From Trachythela sp. YZ-2020 (lineage: Eukaryota > Cnidaria > Anthozoa > Malacalcyonacea > Clavulariidae), in assembly GCA_016169945.1 (NCBI GenBank), contig JADLSH010000220.1, positions 2,356,001 through 2,420,000 of the forward strand: a DNA stretch of 64,000 bases, read 5' to 3'. The notes beneath the pieces were generated by a model. It made no database searches, was not told where the DNA came from, and saw only the letters and a program-made list of their open reading frames with translations. Position 1 is the first letter of the stretch; each line of letters begins with the position of its first letter. This document shows, in pieces, positions 51,300-60,485 of the stretch. The translations under genes and the position numbers were made by a program.

Positions 51300-51520
51300 A
51301 TTAAATCGTCTGGTTGAGTAAAATGGTCCGGTGTTAGAGAGTAAAAAAGGGGCCTATTGCCAATCAATGGGTTAATCCGTTTGCTTGCAACGTGCCCATG
51401 CAGATGCACCCTACTGTAGTATTTTACTCTGTCGAATGGCAAACAGTTTTACCCTGTCTAATGCCAGATGATTTTACTCAACAGTGGTAGGGTACTGCCA
51501 GTTAATGGGTTAATCAGTTA
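51300..51520. repeat. Intronic copy of the TTAACCCATT / CATTAGACAGAGTAAAAT repeat
   Basis: Contains AATGGGTTAATCCGTTTGCTTGC, GTAGTATTTTACTCTGTCG, CCCTGTCTAATGCCAGATGATTTTACTC and AATGGGTTAATCAG. The motifs match 47960-48240 in reverse. Internal duplication of TTTTAC(T/C)CTGTC(T/G)AATG suggests a tandem origin. Confidence 0.75.
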
Positions 51521-51626
51521 ATTTACCAATTAAAACTACTAATATCGATTAATAGTTTTCTTATTTAACCTTCATAACAATCCACATAGATTAAAATGCA
51601 TAACTTGATAATCAATGCAAACTTAC

Positions 51627-51883
51627 AGTTTCAGTATGCTTGATCATTTCTTTGGAATAGAGATGTTTAATATGGCGAACTGCATGTTCTTTGAGAAACT
51701 CAAGGCAATTTATATTATCAACAACAATTCTAGACACCAAATCAGCACAGTTATTTATCTGGGTAGCATGTTCGTTACGATCTGGAAGACACTTTCCATT
51801 ATCCATCTCCAAAATGCTTTTCGTCGATCTTTTTTCCATACTGAGGTTATTTCCAGATACTCTATTCTCAGTGCTCATGTGTA
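51627..51883 (-). pseudogene. DUF6589-like gene, NRVSG / HATQINN exon
   Basis: Between an acceptor (CTGGTAG, ending at 51884) and a strong donor (GAAACT/GTAAGT at 51626) the frame reads STENRVSGNNLSMEKRSTKS, PDRNEHATQINNCADLVSRI and NCLEFLKEHAVRHIKHLYSK. The exon is open throughout. The palindromic element (51903) lies only about 20 bp upstream of the acceptor, so it probably replaced or displaced the branch point. Confidence 0.65.
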
Positions 51884-52344
51884 CTACCAGTGGTTGTCAA
51901 TATAGTCTAGGACCTGTATAGGAGTTTGTATGCGTTTCATTTACCACAGGGAATCTCAAATGTTTCATATGTGCCAAAACCTGAATCCGGGACGAAAGTC
52001 CTGAAAATGACCCCGCCCTGAAACGGCAGTGCCGACATAGCTCTAACTTCCGAAAAACAGAAGCGACAGCCTTTCTGAAGTGCTTATAGTGTTTAGAAGG
52101 TTGCTTTTAGGGATGGTTATTGGAAGGAAAAATTTGTCTAAGTATAATATTTTACAAGAAAATGACCATCCACCACCCCAGGTCAACTGCTAATTATCCA
52201 TGAAATAACTAATATACCTAGCAGAGATTAAATTCTCTTATTTCCTAACAATTTTTATCATGGGATGAAAAACTATGCTTAATTTAATATAATTATTGTA
52301 GATTTCATAAGGATTGACATTGTTTTGTTTAAATATAAATATAT

Positions 52345-52486
52345 GTTATTTACCGGGTGGGAGGGCCGTACTGGAAAAATATTTTCCCGAGGCCTCAGAA
52401 GCGGCCCGAGACCGAAGGTCGAGGGCCGCTTCTGAGGCCGAGGGAAAATATTTTTCCAGTACGGCCCGACCTAAACGGTAAATAAC
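52345..52486. mobile_element. Nested foldback MITE (GTTATTTACCG)
   Basis: GTTATTTACCGGGTGGGAGG and GCCGTACTGGAAAAATATTT are mirrored by AAATATTTTTCCAGTACGGC and CGGTAAATAAC. The apex is GGCCCGAGACCGAAGGTCGAGGGCC. It is inserted in the left arm of the 51903-55070 element. Confidence 0.85.
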
Positions 52487-52814
52487 GTATTTATTTTTTT
52501 CGACGTTTTCGTAACTGGTTGAAGCTGAAATTGGCTCGTTTTCCACAGAGTTTAAATCGTCTGGGTAGTAAAATTCGCTCTCACTATGATAGGTATCATC
52601 GGAGAACATTTTTTTGACTAGTTTGACCAATTTACATTCTCATTAAATCAATTTTCAAAATTTAAAGACCACTTTGTAAAATTTTGTAAACAAAAAAATA
52701 ACTCTCCTGCCCGCGGCCTAAATATCGTAAAAAGCCGCCCGCTCGTGTAGCCAATCAAATTGCAGGAAATTACAAAGTAACACTTCCGGACCGAAAGTAA
52801 AAAAATAATAATAG

Positions 52815-52963
52815 GTTATTGACCGAGCGTGAGGTCTGTACAGTGAAATATCGGACCGAGGTTTTTTAGTACGGACCAAGCGAGCGCAGCGAGCGCGGTC
52901 CGTACTAAAAAACAGAGGTCCGATATTTCACTGTACAGACCGAACAAGCGAGGTCAATAAACT
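52815..52963. mobile_element. Nested foldback MITE (GTTATTGACCGAGCG)
   Basis: GTTATTGACCGAGCGTGAGG and TCTGTACAGTGAAATATCGG are mirrored by CCGATATTTCACTGTACAGA and CGAGGTCAATAAAC. The apex is CCAAGCGAGCGCAGCGAGCGCGG. AGCCAATCAAATTGC lies upstream at about 52750. Confidence 0.82.
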
Positions 52964-52965
52964 GT

Positions 52966-53468
52966 TTATTATATGGCTCTTGAGTTTGATTCTTAAATTA
53001 ATTAAGGCATAAACAAGAATTTTTCGCCACCTTTCTTGTTGAGACATGAAATGGCTTCCTCATTAGCTATTCTGTTACTTTTATCGAACAACGACGGTTG
53101 TTTGCCAGTTTGGCACTTTGGCTTCCATAACGATGGGCATTGTTTTTTTTTGTTTTATTAATTGCAAATTTTAAATTTTAAATTTTAAATTTTAAAAATT
53201 TTAAATTTTAAAAATTTTTAAAAAATGTTTAAAATTTTTTTTAAATTTTTAAAATATTTAAAATATTTAAATTTATTTAAATATTTAAAATAAAATATTT
53301 TTAAATATTTCTGTTTTAAATTTTTAAAATTTAATTTAAAATTTTTAATTTTTTAATCCGGGACACCGGTCCGGATAACTAGTTATCCGGACCACGGTCC
53401 GGATACGGCTTTTATCGGACCGCTCGCTAGCCAATCAGAACCGCGGATTTCATAAAGCCATATAATAA
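52966..53468. mobile_element. Nested MITE with TTATTATATGGCT ends and an AATTTTAAA-rich core
   Basis: TTATTATATGGCT on the left is answered by AGCCATATAATAA on the right. The core (about 53160-53360) is a pathologically low-complexity AATTTTAAA / TTTAAAATTT stretch, and the right part carries CGGTCCGGATAAC/GTTATCCGGACC. It may form one composite with the preceding hairpin. Confidence 0.6.
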
Positions 53469-55365
53469 TACATTTTATTTCACTTACCCGCCACCAAAAC
53501 ACGATTTCAGCCATATTTTGCCGTCTTGTTTGCTTTTTATCGCCGAGTCTCGCAAATATCATCCAATTGTTGTACTTTTACATAATGATAGATGGCTAAA
53601 GAAGATTTCAACCAAGTTTCGTCAAGTTTTGAAGCAGTGCAGTGTATTTTATCTTCGATATTGTGTCCTTCGATATTTCGTCAAATATGCGGCCATTGCA
53701 ATGCCTCGCCGCTTCTCTTCCCGATAAATGCCACTTCTTCGTCTTCATATGTATTTAGATTACAGTATCCAAGAGTACTTCATTGTAGAATAGTCCCACT
53801 CGAAAAATTGAAAACATTAGTTGCACTTGAAAGGAAAAAACCTCCCATAACACATTTAGGATCAGAATCAAAAACACAAGTTTATAAATAATTTGAAAGT
53901 CACGCGCAATCTTCGCGAAAACTCCTCGCGGGCTACTTGACAGGGGGGGGGAAATATTTTCACGAAACGTTTGTTCGCCAATTATATTTACTGTATTTTT
54001 ATGATTTATGATAAAAACAATAGAAAATACGCAAATATTTATTGTTTCTTTCATAAATCATTAAAATACAGTAAATATAATATATTTACTTGGCGAACAG
54101 ACGTTTTTTGAAAATATTGCCCCCCCCCTGTCAAGTAGCCCACGAGGAGTTTTCGCGAAGATTGCGCGTGACTTTCAAATTATTTTTAGACTTGTGTCTT
54201 TGATTCTGATCCTAAATGTGTTATGGGAGGTTTTTCCCTTTCAAGTGCAACTAATGTTTTCAATTTTTCGATTGGGACTATTCTACAATGAAGTACTCTT
54301 GGATACTGTAATCTAAATACATATGAAGACGAAGAAGTGGCATTTATCGGGAAGAGAAGCGGCAAGGCATTGCAATGGCCGCATATTTGACGAAATATCG
54401 AAGGACACAATATCGAAGATAAAATACACTGCACTGCTTCAAAACTTGACGAAACTTGGTTGAAATCTTCTTTAGCCATCCGTCATTATGTAAAAGTACA
54501 ACAATTGGATGATACTTGCGAGACTCGGCGATAAAAAGCAAACAAGACGGCAAAATATGGCTGAAATCGTGTTTTGGTGGGGGGTAAGTGAAATAAAATG
54601 TATTATATTTAAACAAAACAATGTCAATCCTTATGAAATCTACAATAATTATATTAAATTAAGCATAGTTTTTCATCCCATGATAAAAATTGTCTGGAAA
54701 TAAAATTTAATCTCTGTCAGGTATATATATTAGTTATTTCATGGATAATTAGCAGTTGACCTTGGATGGTGCATGGTCATTTTCTTGTAAAATATTATAC
54801 TTAGACAAATTTTTCCTTCCAATAACCACCCCTAAAAGCAACCTTCTAAACACTATAAGCACTTCAGAAAGGCTGTCGCTTCTGCTTTTCGGAAGTTAGA
54901 GCTATGTCGGCACTGCCGTTTCAGGGCGGGGTCATTTTCAGGACTTTCGTCCCGGATTCAGGTTTTGGCACATATGCCATGTTGACCGCCATGGTCATTT
55001 TACCCTAAAACAGTTGAGATTGCCTGTGGTAAATGAAACGCATACAAACTCCTAAACAGGTTCTAGACTAATAATGTTCTGGTGAATTTCTAACATATTA
55101 TGTGCTGCCCATCAAATTCTGTGCCTTCTGTCCTAACACTCCCATGCCTAGTCTCACCTATTTTTTCACTGCTTGCGCTTTAACCTAAGCCCTTAAAACT
55201 GCCAGCTACAGTAACTACTCAGGCTAGTCATAATATGTTCAGTTTCAATAAAGTGGGGGTCACTTTATCCTGCACAAAGTTATTTGCATATTTTTTTAAA
55301 AAGTGACTGTATAATCTGCAGAATAAAAATGGGGTTTCCATCAACTACCCTATTATCATTCGTAT

Positions 55366-55680
55366 TCATATAGACAATGTACTAACATTAATCCTGAATG
55401 ATGAATAAAAACAGTATGCAACTGAACAGCAGTCAAATAGGGTGATCTGCTTTTCAGGCAAATTGACGAGGCCATACATATAGCTGGCATCCAGTACAGA
55501 TTGATTCTCTTCAGGCTGCTTTTTCTGATAGAAGCCAAAATCAACACACTCCTTAGCAGCGGTGTCGATCCTCTTCTTCAATTCTTCGTCAAGTTTGTTT
55601 AATGAAAAGTTAAGTATGTTTTCTTTGCTGGCTTGCCGCAAAATGCTAGGATTCTTCTTAATAACAATAATAATAACTTT
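55366..55680 (-). pseudogene. DUF6589-like gene, second coding block
   Basis: The frame reads KKNPSILRQASKENILNFSL, NKLDEELKKRIDTAAKECV and FYQKKQPEENQSVLDASYM. After a one-base shift near 55460, ICLKSRSPYLTAVQLHTVFI and HHSGLMLVHCLY follow. The SKEDLLNFSW-like and LKxRSPYLTAVQ-like strings fit the DUF6589 family as I remember it. The upstream border is disturbed by a retroelement 3' end at 55664. Confidence 0.55.
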
Positions 55681-55960
55681 ATTTACCCACGGTACTATTT
55701 CACTAAGATTTAAAAATATTTACAAGACATGATCTTCCAATATATAGGCGCCCGTGCTCTTCAATTCGAACACATATTCGAGCACTCCGGGAATAGTACC
55801 GATATATATCCTTTAAAAACAGTACAAATAATCTGTTCTCCGGCTGACAAGCGTGCAGCGCCAAGCTGCACGAACAATTTCTGTATAATTATGTTCCTTT
55901 GCATAACATATGTGTGTATGTTCGTCAGGCAAAATCCGAGTTGATTCTTTGCTTTCCCAG
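55664..55960 (-). mobile_element. Probable retroposon 3' end, minus strand
   Basis: AATAAAGTTATTATTATTGTTATT on the minus strand (plus 55660-55685) looks like a polyadenylation signal plus trimer tail. The upstream 280 bp has no coding motif and is taken as 3' UTR. It sits between two exons of the DUF6589-like gene. Confidence 0.5.
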
Positions 55961-55966
55961 TGAACC

Positions 55967-56452
55967 TTAACCCATGCATACATACGTAGATTTTGCAGTC
56001 GAAGTGCTTTCCACCTCTCGTGGCTGCTTAGATTGTTGCGGTGTTGATGTTAATGGCGGTTGAAATTCAACAGGGGTATTCGATTCACTTGCTTTGTTTA
56101 TTTCGTGTCGATTGATATTAGGGTCATTTACCGTCGAAAATGTTTTGCCTTGTTTACTTAACGGCAACAAACGCTTTTCTATCGCTTTTCGTTTAACCGA
56201 AAGCCCTTTGCTGGAGCCTTATCCTGGTACTGACACAAAAGTTTCTCGTTAAGATCGTGAAGTTTCTTGTTTTCTTTGTTGCAAAATTCTCAAACAAACA
56301 CGGCAAATATATCGTGAGGCAGGGTGAACTACAAAGTCAAGATCATCTATCTCGCTTTCTATTGAAAATTCACCCTTATCAGTTTTAACTAAATTTCTAT
56401 CGGAACCTTTGGATATCGCAGTGAAACATAGAACGCACTCTATAGACGCCAT
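55967..56452 (-). pseudogene. DUF6589-like gene, first exon with CxxC...CxxC domain
   Basis: From ATG at 56452: MASIECVLCFTAISKGSDRN, an acidic linker (ESEIDDLDFVVHPASR), then YICRVCLRILQQRK. The two CxxC pairs are about 45 residues apart, like the domain at 13.1 kb. The ATG frame has two stops at about 56265 and 56220. Over that stretch another frame (KKLHDLNEKLLCQYQDKAPA) is open. The original frame then resumes (KGLSVKRKAIEKRLLPLSKQ ... STAKSTYVCMG) to a stop at 55967. Two compensating one-base indels would explain this. Confidence 0.6.
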
Positions 56453-56790
56453 GAATAATTATAGCTAATTATATATGACGCTTGCGCGAATTAATTATTT
56501 TTGTATGACGTAATTGGCGGGAGGTCTGAACCTGGTCTGAACAAGCTTCTGGCCTCCAATTCACAGACGCTTATACTCTTTTACTTCCGGAAATACAAGC
56601 GGCTGCAACTCGGGCTACTTAGATTGGTGAAAACCTATATACCCAACGATTTAAACATTTCGACACTGCAAGGCAGCCAACGATAGTTTACTCCACGTTC
56701 AAATTTTCTATATCACTCCTTCGCAATCAACGTCATCTTGGTTGAGCTTCTTTATTGCTGGGAACTCGTGAGACATAGTGACGTCATGTG
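56453..56790. other. Spacer, possible promoter of the minus-strand gene
   Basis: No domain seen. ACTTCCGG at about 56582 is an ETS-like site, about 130 bp upstream of the minus-strand start. The plus-strand retroelement begins at the right edge. Confidence 0.3.
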
Positions 56791-59200
56791 CACCTAATCC
56801 CCCTTACCGAGCAGCCAGTCTTCAATAGTCAAATTCAACCCTTTCATTCGAGCGTCACTCTCCCTACGCTGTTTCTCTCAAACACGAGGTCCCTTGTCAA
56901 TAAAATAGAAGACCTTGAAGTTGTCATTACTGAGAACCTTGCAGATATCGTTTGTATAACTGAAACGTGGTTGACAGACAACATTTCGAACTCGTTGTTA
57001 GAAATTAGAATTAAATTAATCGTTAGTTTGGAAAGACAGAAGTGTCGAAAAACGTGGCGGGGGTGTTTGTGCTTATATTAAGTCCTCCTTCGGTTTTAAA
57101 CCCATTGACGAGGTTAATGATTCTTTCTTCGAAAGTCTTCGGCTATATCTGCGTCCACCAGATTACCGCGTGGTTTCTCTTGCCTCATAATTGGTATTAT
57201 CTACCACCCAACACAGGAGCTATGATTCTCCAGAGATTCTGCCTGCAATTGGTTTGAGTGACCACAATTCAACTATTATTCGGCCGTTAAAACATGTACG
57301 TAAGATGAAAGCTGATTTTGTTTTCAAAAGAATGATAAAACCAAATTTAAAATGTAGTTTTGGAAGATGGTTGCTATCTACTGACTGGACATGTATCCAA
57401 GATTTGCCAACGTGTACACAAAAACTTTCTGCATTCCAAACTTTTTGCTTTTGACACCTTTTTTCCATTAGGAAAAATCAAACAGCTAACAGACAAACCT
57501 TGGACTACACCTGAGTTAAAAGTTCTAATCCAACAACGACAGCAAGCAATGTTCAAGGACCCACAGCTTTTTAAAAAAACTGAGAAACAAAGTAAACAGG
57601 TTTTGCAAATAAGTCCGAAACTGTGACAATGCAGGTTCGTGGTGGAAATCCATCAAACAGCTTGCAGGGTTCCCTAGGATAAAAACCAAGAACTAGTGCC
57701 ATTGTGTCGGGGAAAGAAATACACTCGGGTGAACTTGCATCTAAAATCAACCAAAGTTTTTTACGCACTACCAATTCCTTACCACCCTTACAGCAATCCG
57801 AAAAATGTAGAAACTTATTCTGCAGCGAGAAGAGAAATAGCAAATAAATATTTCATATCCCCGGAAGAAGTTTATTCGAAATTAGTAACGTAAAACGTGG
57901 TAAAGCCTCAGGTCCATACAACATCCCAAGTTGGATTTTAAAATATTTTGCCATGGAGCTGTCTACTCCAGTTGCTGATATTTTTAATGCGTCAGTCTAA
58001 GAAAGCTTTGTCCCAGATCCATGGAAATCTTTGTCCCAGATCCAATCCAGATCTTTGTCTCTGATCCAATCCCAAAGATATCAACACTAGAAAGCTATTA
58101 TATTGCACGATTGTCAGATCCAAAGTTGAACAATGCAGCAATCTATGGCCCCCCTACCTGGTTAAATATCGTCTTGCTATTGAAAACGTACAACGGAGAG
58201 CCTCAAGATTCGTCCTGAATTATCCAAAAGACATGAAGTATCCAGAGAGACTCGTAGAAATATCTCTTCTTCCATTAGAATTTAGGAGAGAAATATCAGA
58301 CCTATTGCTGATTTATAAGTCAAGAAGTGGTCTTATAGATTCTGATATAAACAATTTTTTAAATACTTTTGCATCACCTTATCGGACTCGTAACTTTGAT
58401 TCCAATAATTATAATTTTATTATTGAGCATAAACAGGATTATTTTCGTAAGTCCTACTTTATCAGAGCTGCTCAATTATGGAACGGTCTGTCTTCTGACA
58501 TAAAAGCTAGTTCTTCGTTTTCTTTATTTAAATCAAAATTGTCACATATTGTCTTTTTGTATATAAATTTTGTAGTTATGTATGTGATTGTGTAGTGGCA
58601 AATCTAATAAATTCAAAATTCAAATTCAAGTCAGATGTCGTTAAGGATATTGAAAATGACCTACGACCAATATCTCTTACGCCGATTCTTTCCAAAACTA
58701 TAGAACGTTTTGTCGCTGAATGGATTATGTTACAAATTAGACATCGTGTTGACAGAAAGCAATTTGGATCACTCTCTGGTGTATCTACTACTCACGCACT
58801 TTTGTCTTTTGCTCACCATCTATACAACGTCACCGATCAACCCAACCACTGTGCACGAATCCTCCTATTAGATTTCAGTAAGGCTTTTGATAGCATTGAT
58901 CATAACATTCTTTTGTACAAAATGAATCAAATGGGTATTGATAACGTTTTGATTGAGTGGGTTAAAAGCTTTCTTTCCGGAAGGAAACAGCGGGTGAAGA
59001 TTGGAAATTTCATTTTAAGTTTTGAAGCAGTGAACGGGGCGTTCCCCAGGGTACGGTCCTTGGCCCGATCTTTTCTTAATAATGATCAACGATCTTCTGG
59101 AGGAGTGGGAAGACAGATGGAACTATGTGGATGATTCTTTTAGGCACTCTGATCGTAAAATTTACTTTGAAATGTACGTTACAGACTGTGATTTCCACGG
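56791..59200 (+). mobile_element. Degenerate EEP-RT non-LTR retrotransposon, with nested retroelement
   Basis: The endonuclease part reads LPTLFLSNTRSLVNKIEDLE and VCITETWLTDNISNSLL, then broken frames with SDHNSTIIRPL (57250). The RT part reads GKASGPYNIPSWILKYF at about 57900, then is cut by an insertion (58085-58632). It resumes with ENDLRPISLTPILSKTIERF, LLLDFSKAFDSIDHNILL (about 58864-58917), a shifted GVPQGTVLGP equivalent and YVDDSF at about 59124. Many frameshifts show a dead copy. No microsatellite tail was seen, so the 3' end is probably lost near 59200. Confidence 0.85.
58085..58632 (+). mobile_element. Nested 3' fragment of a CR1/L2-like element inside the RT
   Basis: Starts with KLLYCTIVRSKVEQCSNLW (about 58088) and AIENVQRRASRFVLNYPKDM. 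It then reads LPLEFRREISDLLLIYKSRS to VVMYVIV at 58595 and ends with ATTCAAAATTCAAATTCAA at 58612-58632. Host RT sequence resumes immediately afterwards at VKDIENDLRPIS. Target-site duplications were not clear. The preceding 58010-58080 contains a short tandem of CTTTGTCCCAGATCCA. Confidence 0.82.
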
Positions 59201-59470
59201 CCTCTTTTAACATATAAAGGGGGGGAGGCAAATCAATCAAATTGGAGAGGGGGTATTACAGGCCACTCTATAAATCTAATTGTCCATGATATTTTTCTTT
59301 GTAATGGGGAATTTGTTAGAGAGGAGGCTTAATTGAAAGGTAAACTTCAAAGATTTTTTTGCACTTCACTTGGTTGAACTAGAATACTGGGTTTGGTGAA
59401 TAATCCAAGTGACTAGATATATACACAATTTAAAACCTAACCAGGAATGGTTGCGAAAAATGCAACACTA

Positions 59471-59545
59471 GGTCCTCTGGCAGGAATTGAACCCACGGCC
59501 CTGCGATTCCGGTGCAGCGCTCTAACCAACTGAGCTACAGAGGCC
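59471..59545 (-). repeat. tRNA-like head of a SINE
   Basis: The reverse strand reads GGCCTCTGTAGCTCAGTTGG (A box TAGCTCAGTTGG), GTTAGAGC, an anticodon arm CTGCACCGGAATCGCAG and a T arm with GGGTTCAATTCC (B box). It closes with CAGAGG pairing to CCTCTG. Defects against a functional tRNA: base 33 would be C instead of U, the anticodon stem has a mismatch and the acceptor's first pair is G-A. It is therefore best read as a tRNA-derived SINE promoter, with its body extending left to about 59340. Confidence 0.65.
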
Positions 59546-60265
59546 AGTTGCTGAGCTGTAACCGTAAGTTATGTATATATAGGTTATCGGGTGTGCGGGT
59601 TGTGTTGAAAGGGTTGCTTAATAAAAGTATTTGTGAACATTCTGTGTACACGAAAAAAGTGCCTTTGCAATGTAGAAAGGCAACTGCATGTAGACTGTAG
59701 AAGGTGGTAATGGGTATTTATCGCGATGCATGGATTGGTATTCCCATTTTTCGTGATACCACTGATACAATAAATGGCTATCTCTGAATCATGGTTTAGG
59801 TGGTTTTCATGTATCATGAAATCCTTAATTTATTCAACGTGAAACAAGAATCGAGGGCATTTTACCGTGAATCGTGACTTTATAGGTAGTAGAGGGGCGA
59901 AATATGCATATATATTACTGTCAAATAGTCTTTCAGAATGCAGGAATTTGCCATTCCTGAGACCCTAAATTTCAAAATTTCCCCCCGGATCCCCCTAAAG
60001 TATTTTAGTACTGAATACAGATTGAGAATGTTGTTTAAAATGTTCCAGACTACAGGACGTAATCCAGAAGTTCAAGGGCATAGATATCAGTTTCCTAAAC
60101 AAGCACATGATCGCAAAGATCTTTGGGGGAAAATAACTAGGACCCCAAAGCCATTTTTGCCCCTGGCCCCCAAATGTCTCTGTGCTGCCCTGTAGTCCGC
60201 ATCCAACTCCGGCTTTTCTTTCTATATAGATAAATACATTTAAGGTTTTTTCCAATCTCTTTTAA
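59546..60265. other. Non-coding upstream of the CPSF6-like gene
   Basis: No gene was recognised. Sequence such as AACTAGGACCCCAAAGCC and GTAGTCCGCATCCAACTCCGG near 60150-60200 is GC-richer. A promoter must lie between here and 60423, but no TATA box or clear initiator was identified. Confidence 0.35.
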
Positions 60266-60418
60266 ATGGAGGAATCAAACAATATCAGATCCAGCAAGGA
60301 AGAAGAGGAAGGGTTCGAAGTGATAGGAATTTCCCGCATTGTAAAGTGGAAACACCTGACTGAAATTTACCCAACAAGCAAAGTGGTCGTTGTTGTCTGC
60401 ACATGTTTGATGTTTTAA
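60266..60418 (+). CDS. Small ORF just upstream of the CPSF6-like start (possible uORF)
   Basis: ATG at 60266 opens 50 codons (MEESNNIRSSKEEEEGFEVI ... SKVVVVVCTCLMF) that end with TAA at 60416-60418, four bases before the CPSF6-like ATG and in a different frame. If transcribed, it would be an upstream ORF able to reduce or reinitiate translation. It could instead be chance, or the first exon of another gene. The acidic EEEEGFEVIG stretch is protein-like, but I do not recognise it. Confidence 0.3.
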   Translation: MEESNNIRSSKEEEEGFEVIGISRIVKWKHLTEIYPTSKVVVVVCTCLMF

Positions 60419-60422
60419 GAAA

Positions 60423-60485
60423 ATGGCTGGCGTAGACATTGATCTTTATGCTGGTGTTGGAGAGTTAGATCCTGACTTAAATCAG
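60423..60485 (+). CDS. CPSF6: CPSF6/CPSF7-like, coding exon 1
   Basis: The exon (AAAATGG start context) encodes MAGVDIDLYAGVGELDPDLN and Q (21 codons) and ends AATCAG/GTATTT in phase 0. The D-I-D-L-Y-A-x-V-G-E string is the hallmark N-terminus of the large subunit of cleavage factor Im (CPSF6/CPSF7). CFIm binds UGUA elements in pre-mRNA and guides 3'-end cleavage and poly(A)-site choice in the nucleus. The RNA-recognition motif and RS-like tail must lie beyond the window. CPSF6 and CPSF7 cannot be told apart from this exon. Confidence 0.8.

Larger units (their letters stand above)
51903..55070. mobile_element. Second giant palindromic element, TAGTCTAGG ends, with nested insertions
   Basis: The left tip TAGTCTAGGACCTGTATAGG at 51903 and the right tip AGGTTCTAGACTA ending 55070 are flanked by ATA (51900-51902 and 55071-55073). 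Both arms of about 1 kb are preserved, including the C-run and the block that reads AAGTGGCATTTATCGGGAAG on the right arm. The left arm is split at about 52338/53463 by 1.1 kb of other palindromic elements. The centre lies at about 54035. The element is related to 5464-7098. Confidence 0.9.
49122..56452 (-). pseudogene. DUF6589-like multi-exon gene (CxxC N-terminus, C2H2 finger), frameshifted
   Basis: Blocks on the minus strand, in order: CxxC domain (56452-55967), a helical region (about 55680-55366), an NRVSG/HATQINN block (51883-51627), a GDQLSVERGVN block (51291-51013) and a long C-terminal exon (50103-49122). This is the order I recall for the DUF6589 proteins that are multi-copy in cnidarians and sponges. 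They are suspected transposase relatives, and GDQ may hold a catalytic Asp. Several single-base frameshifts (about 56270, 55450, 49490) indicate a pseudogene or assembly errors. One intron holds the 3.2-kb palindromic element, another holds a repeat family. Family identity is from memory; the exon logic is seen directly. Confidence 0.65.

Noticed and set aside
53592..54616. Mirror-image frames sharing FEAVQCILSSILCPSIFRQI
   Set aside because: Both come from the inverted arms of the giant palindromic element. The opposite reading was kept as a low-interest possibility instead.
59471..59545. Functional tRNA gene
   Set aside because: C at position 33, mismatches in the anticodon and acceptor stems and a non-matching identity (GGA would be Ser, but no long variable arm) point to a SINE head.
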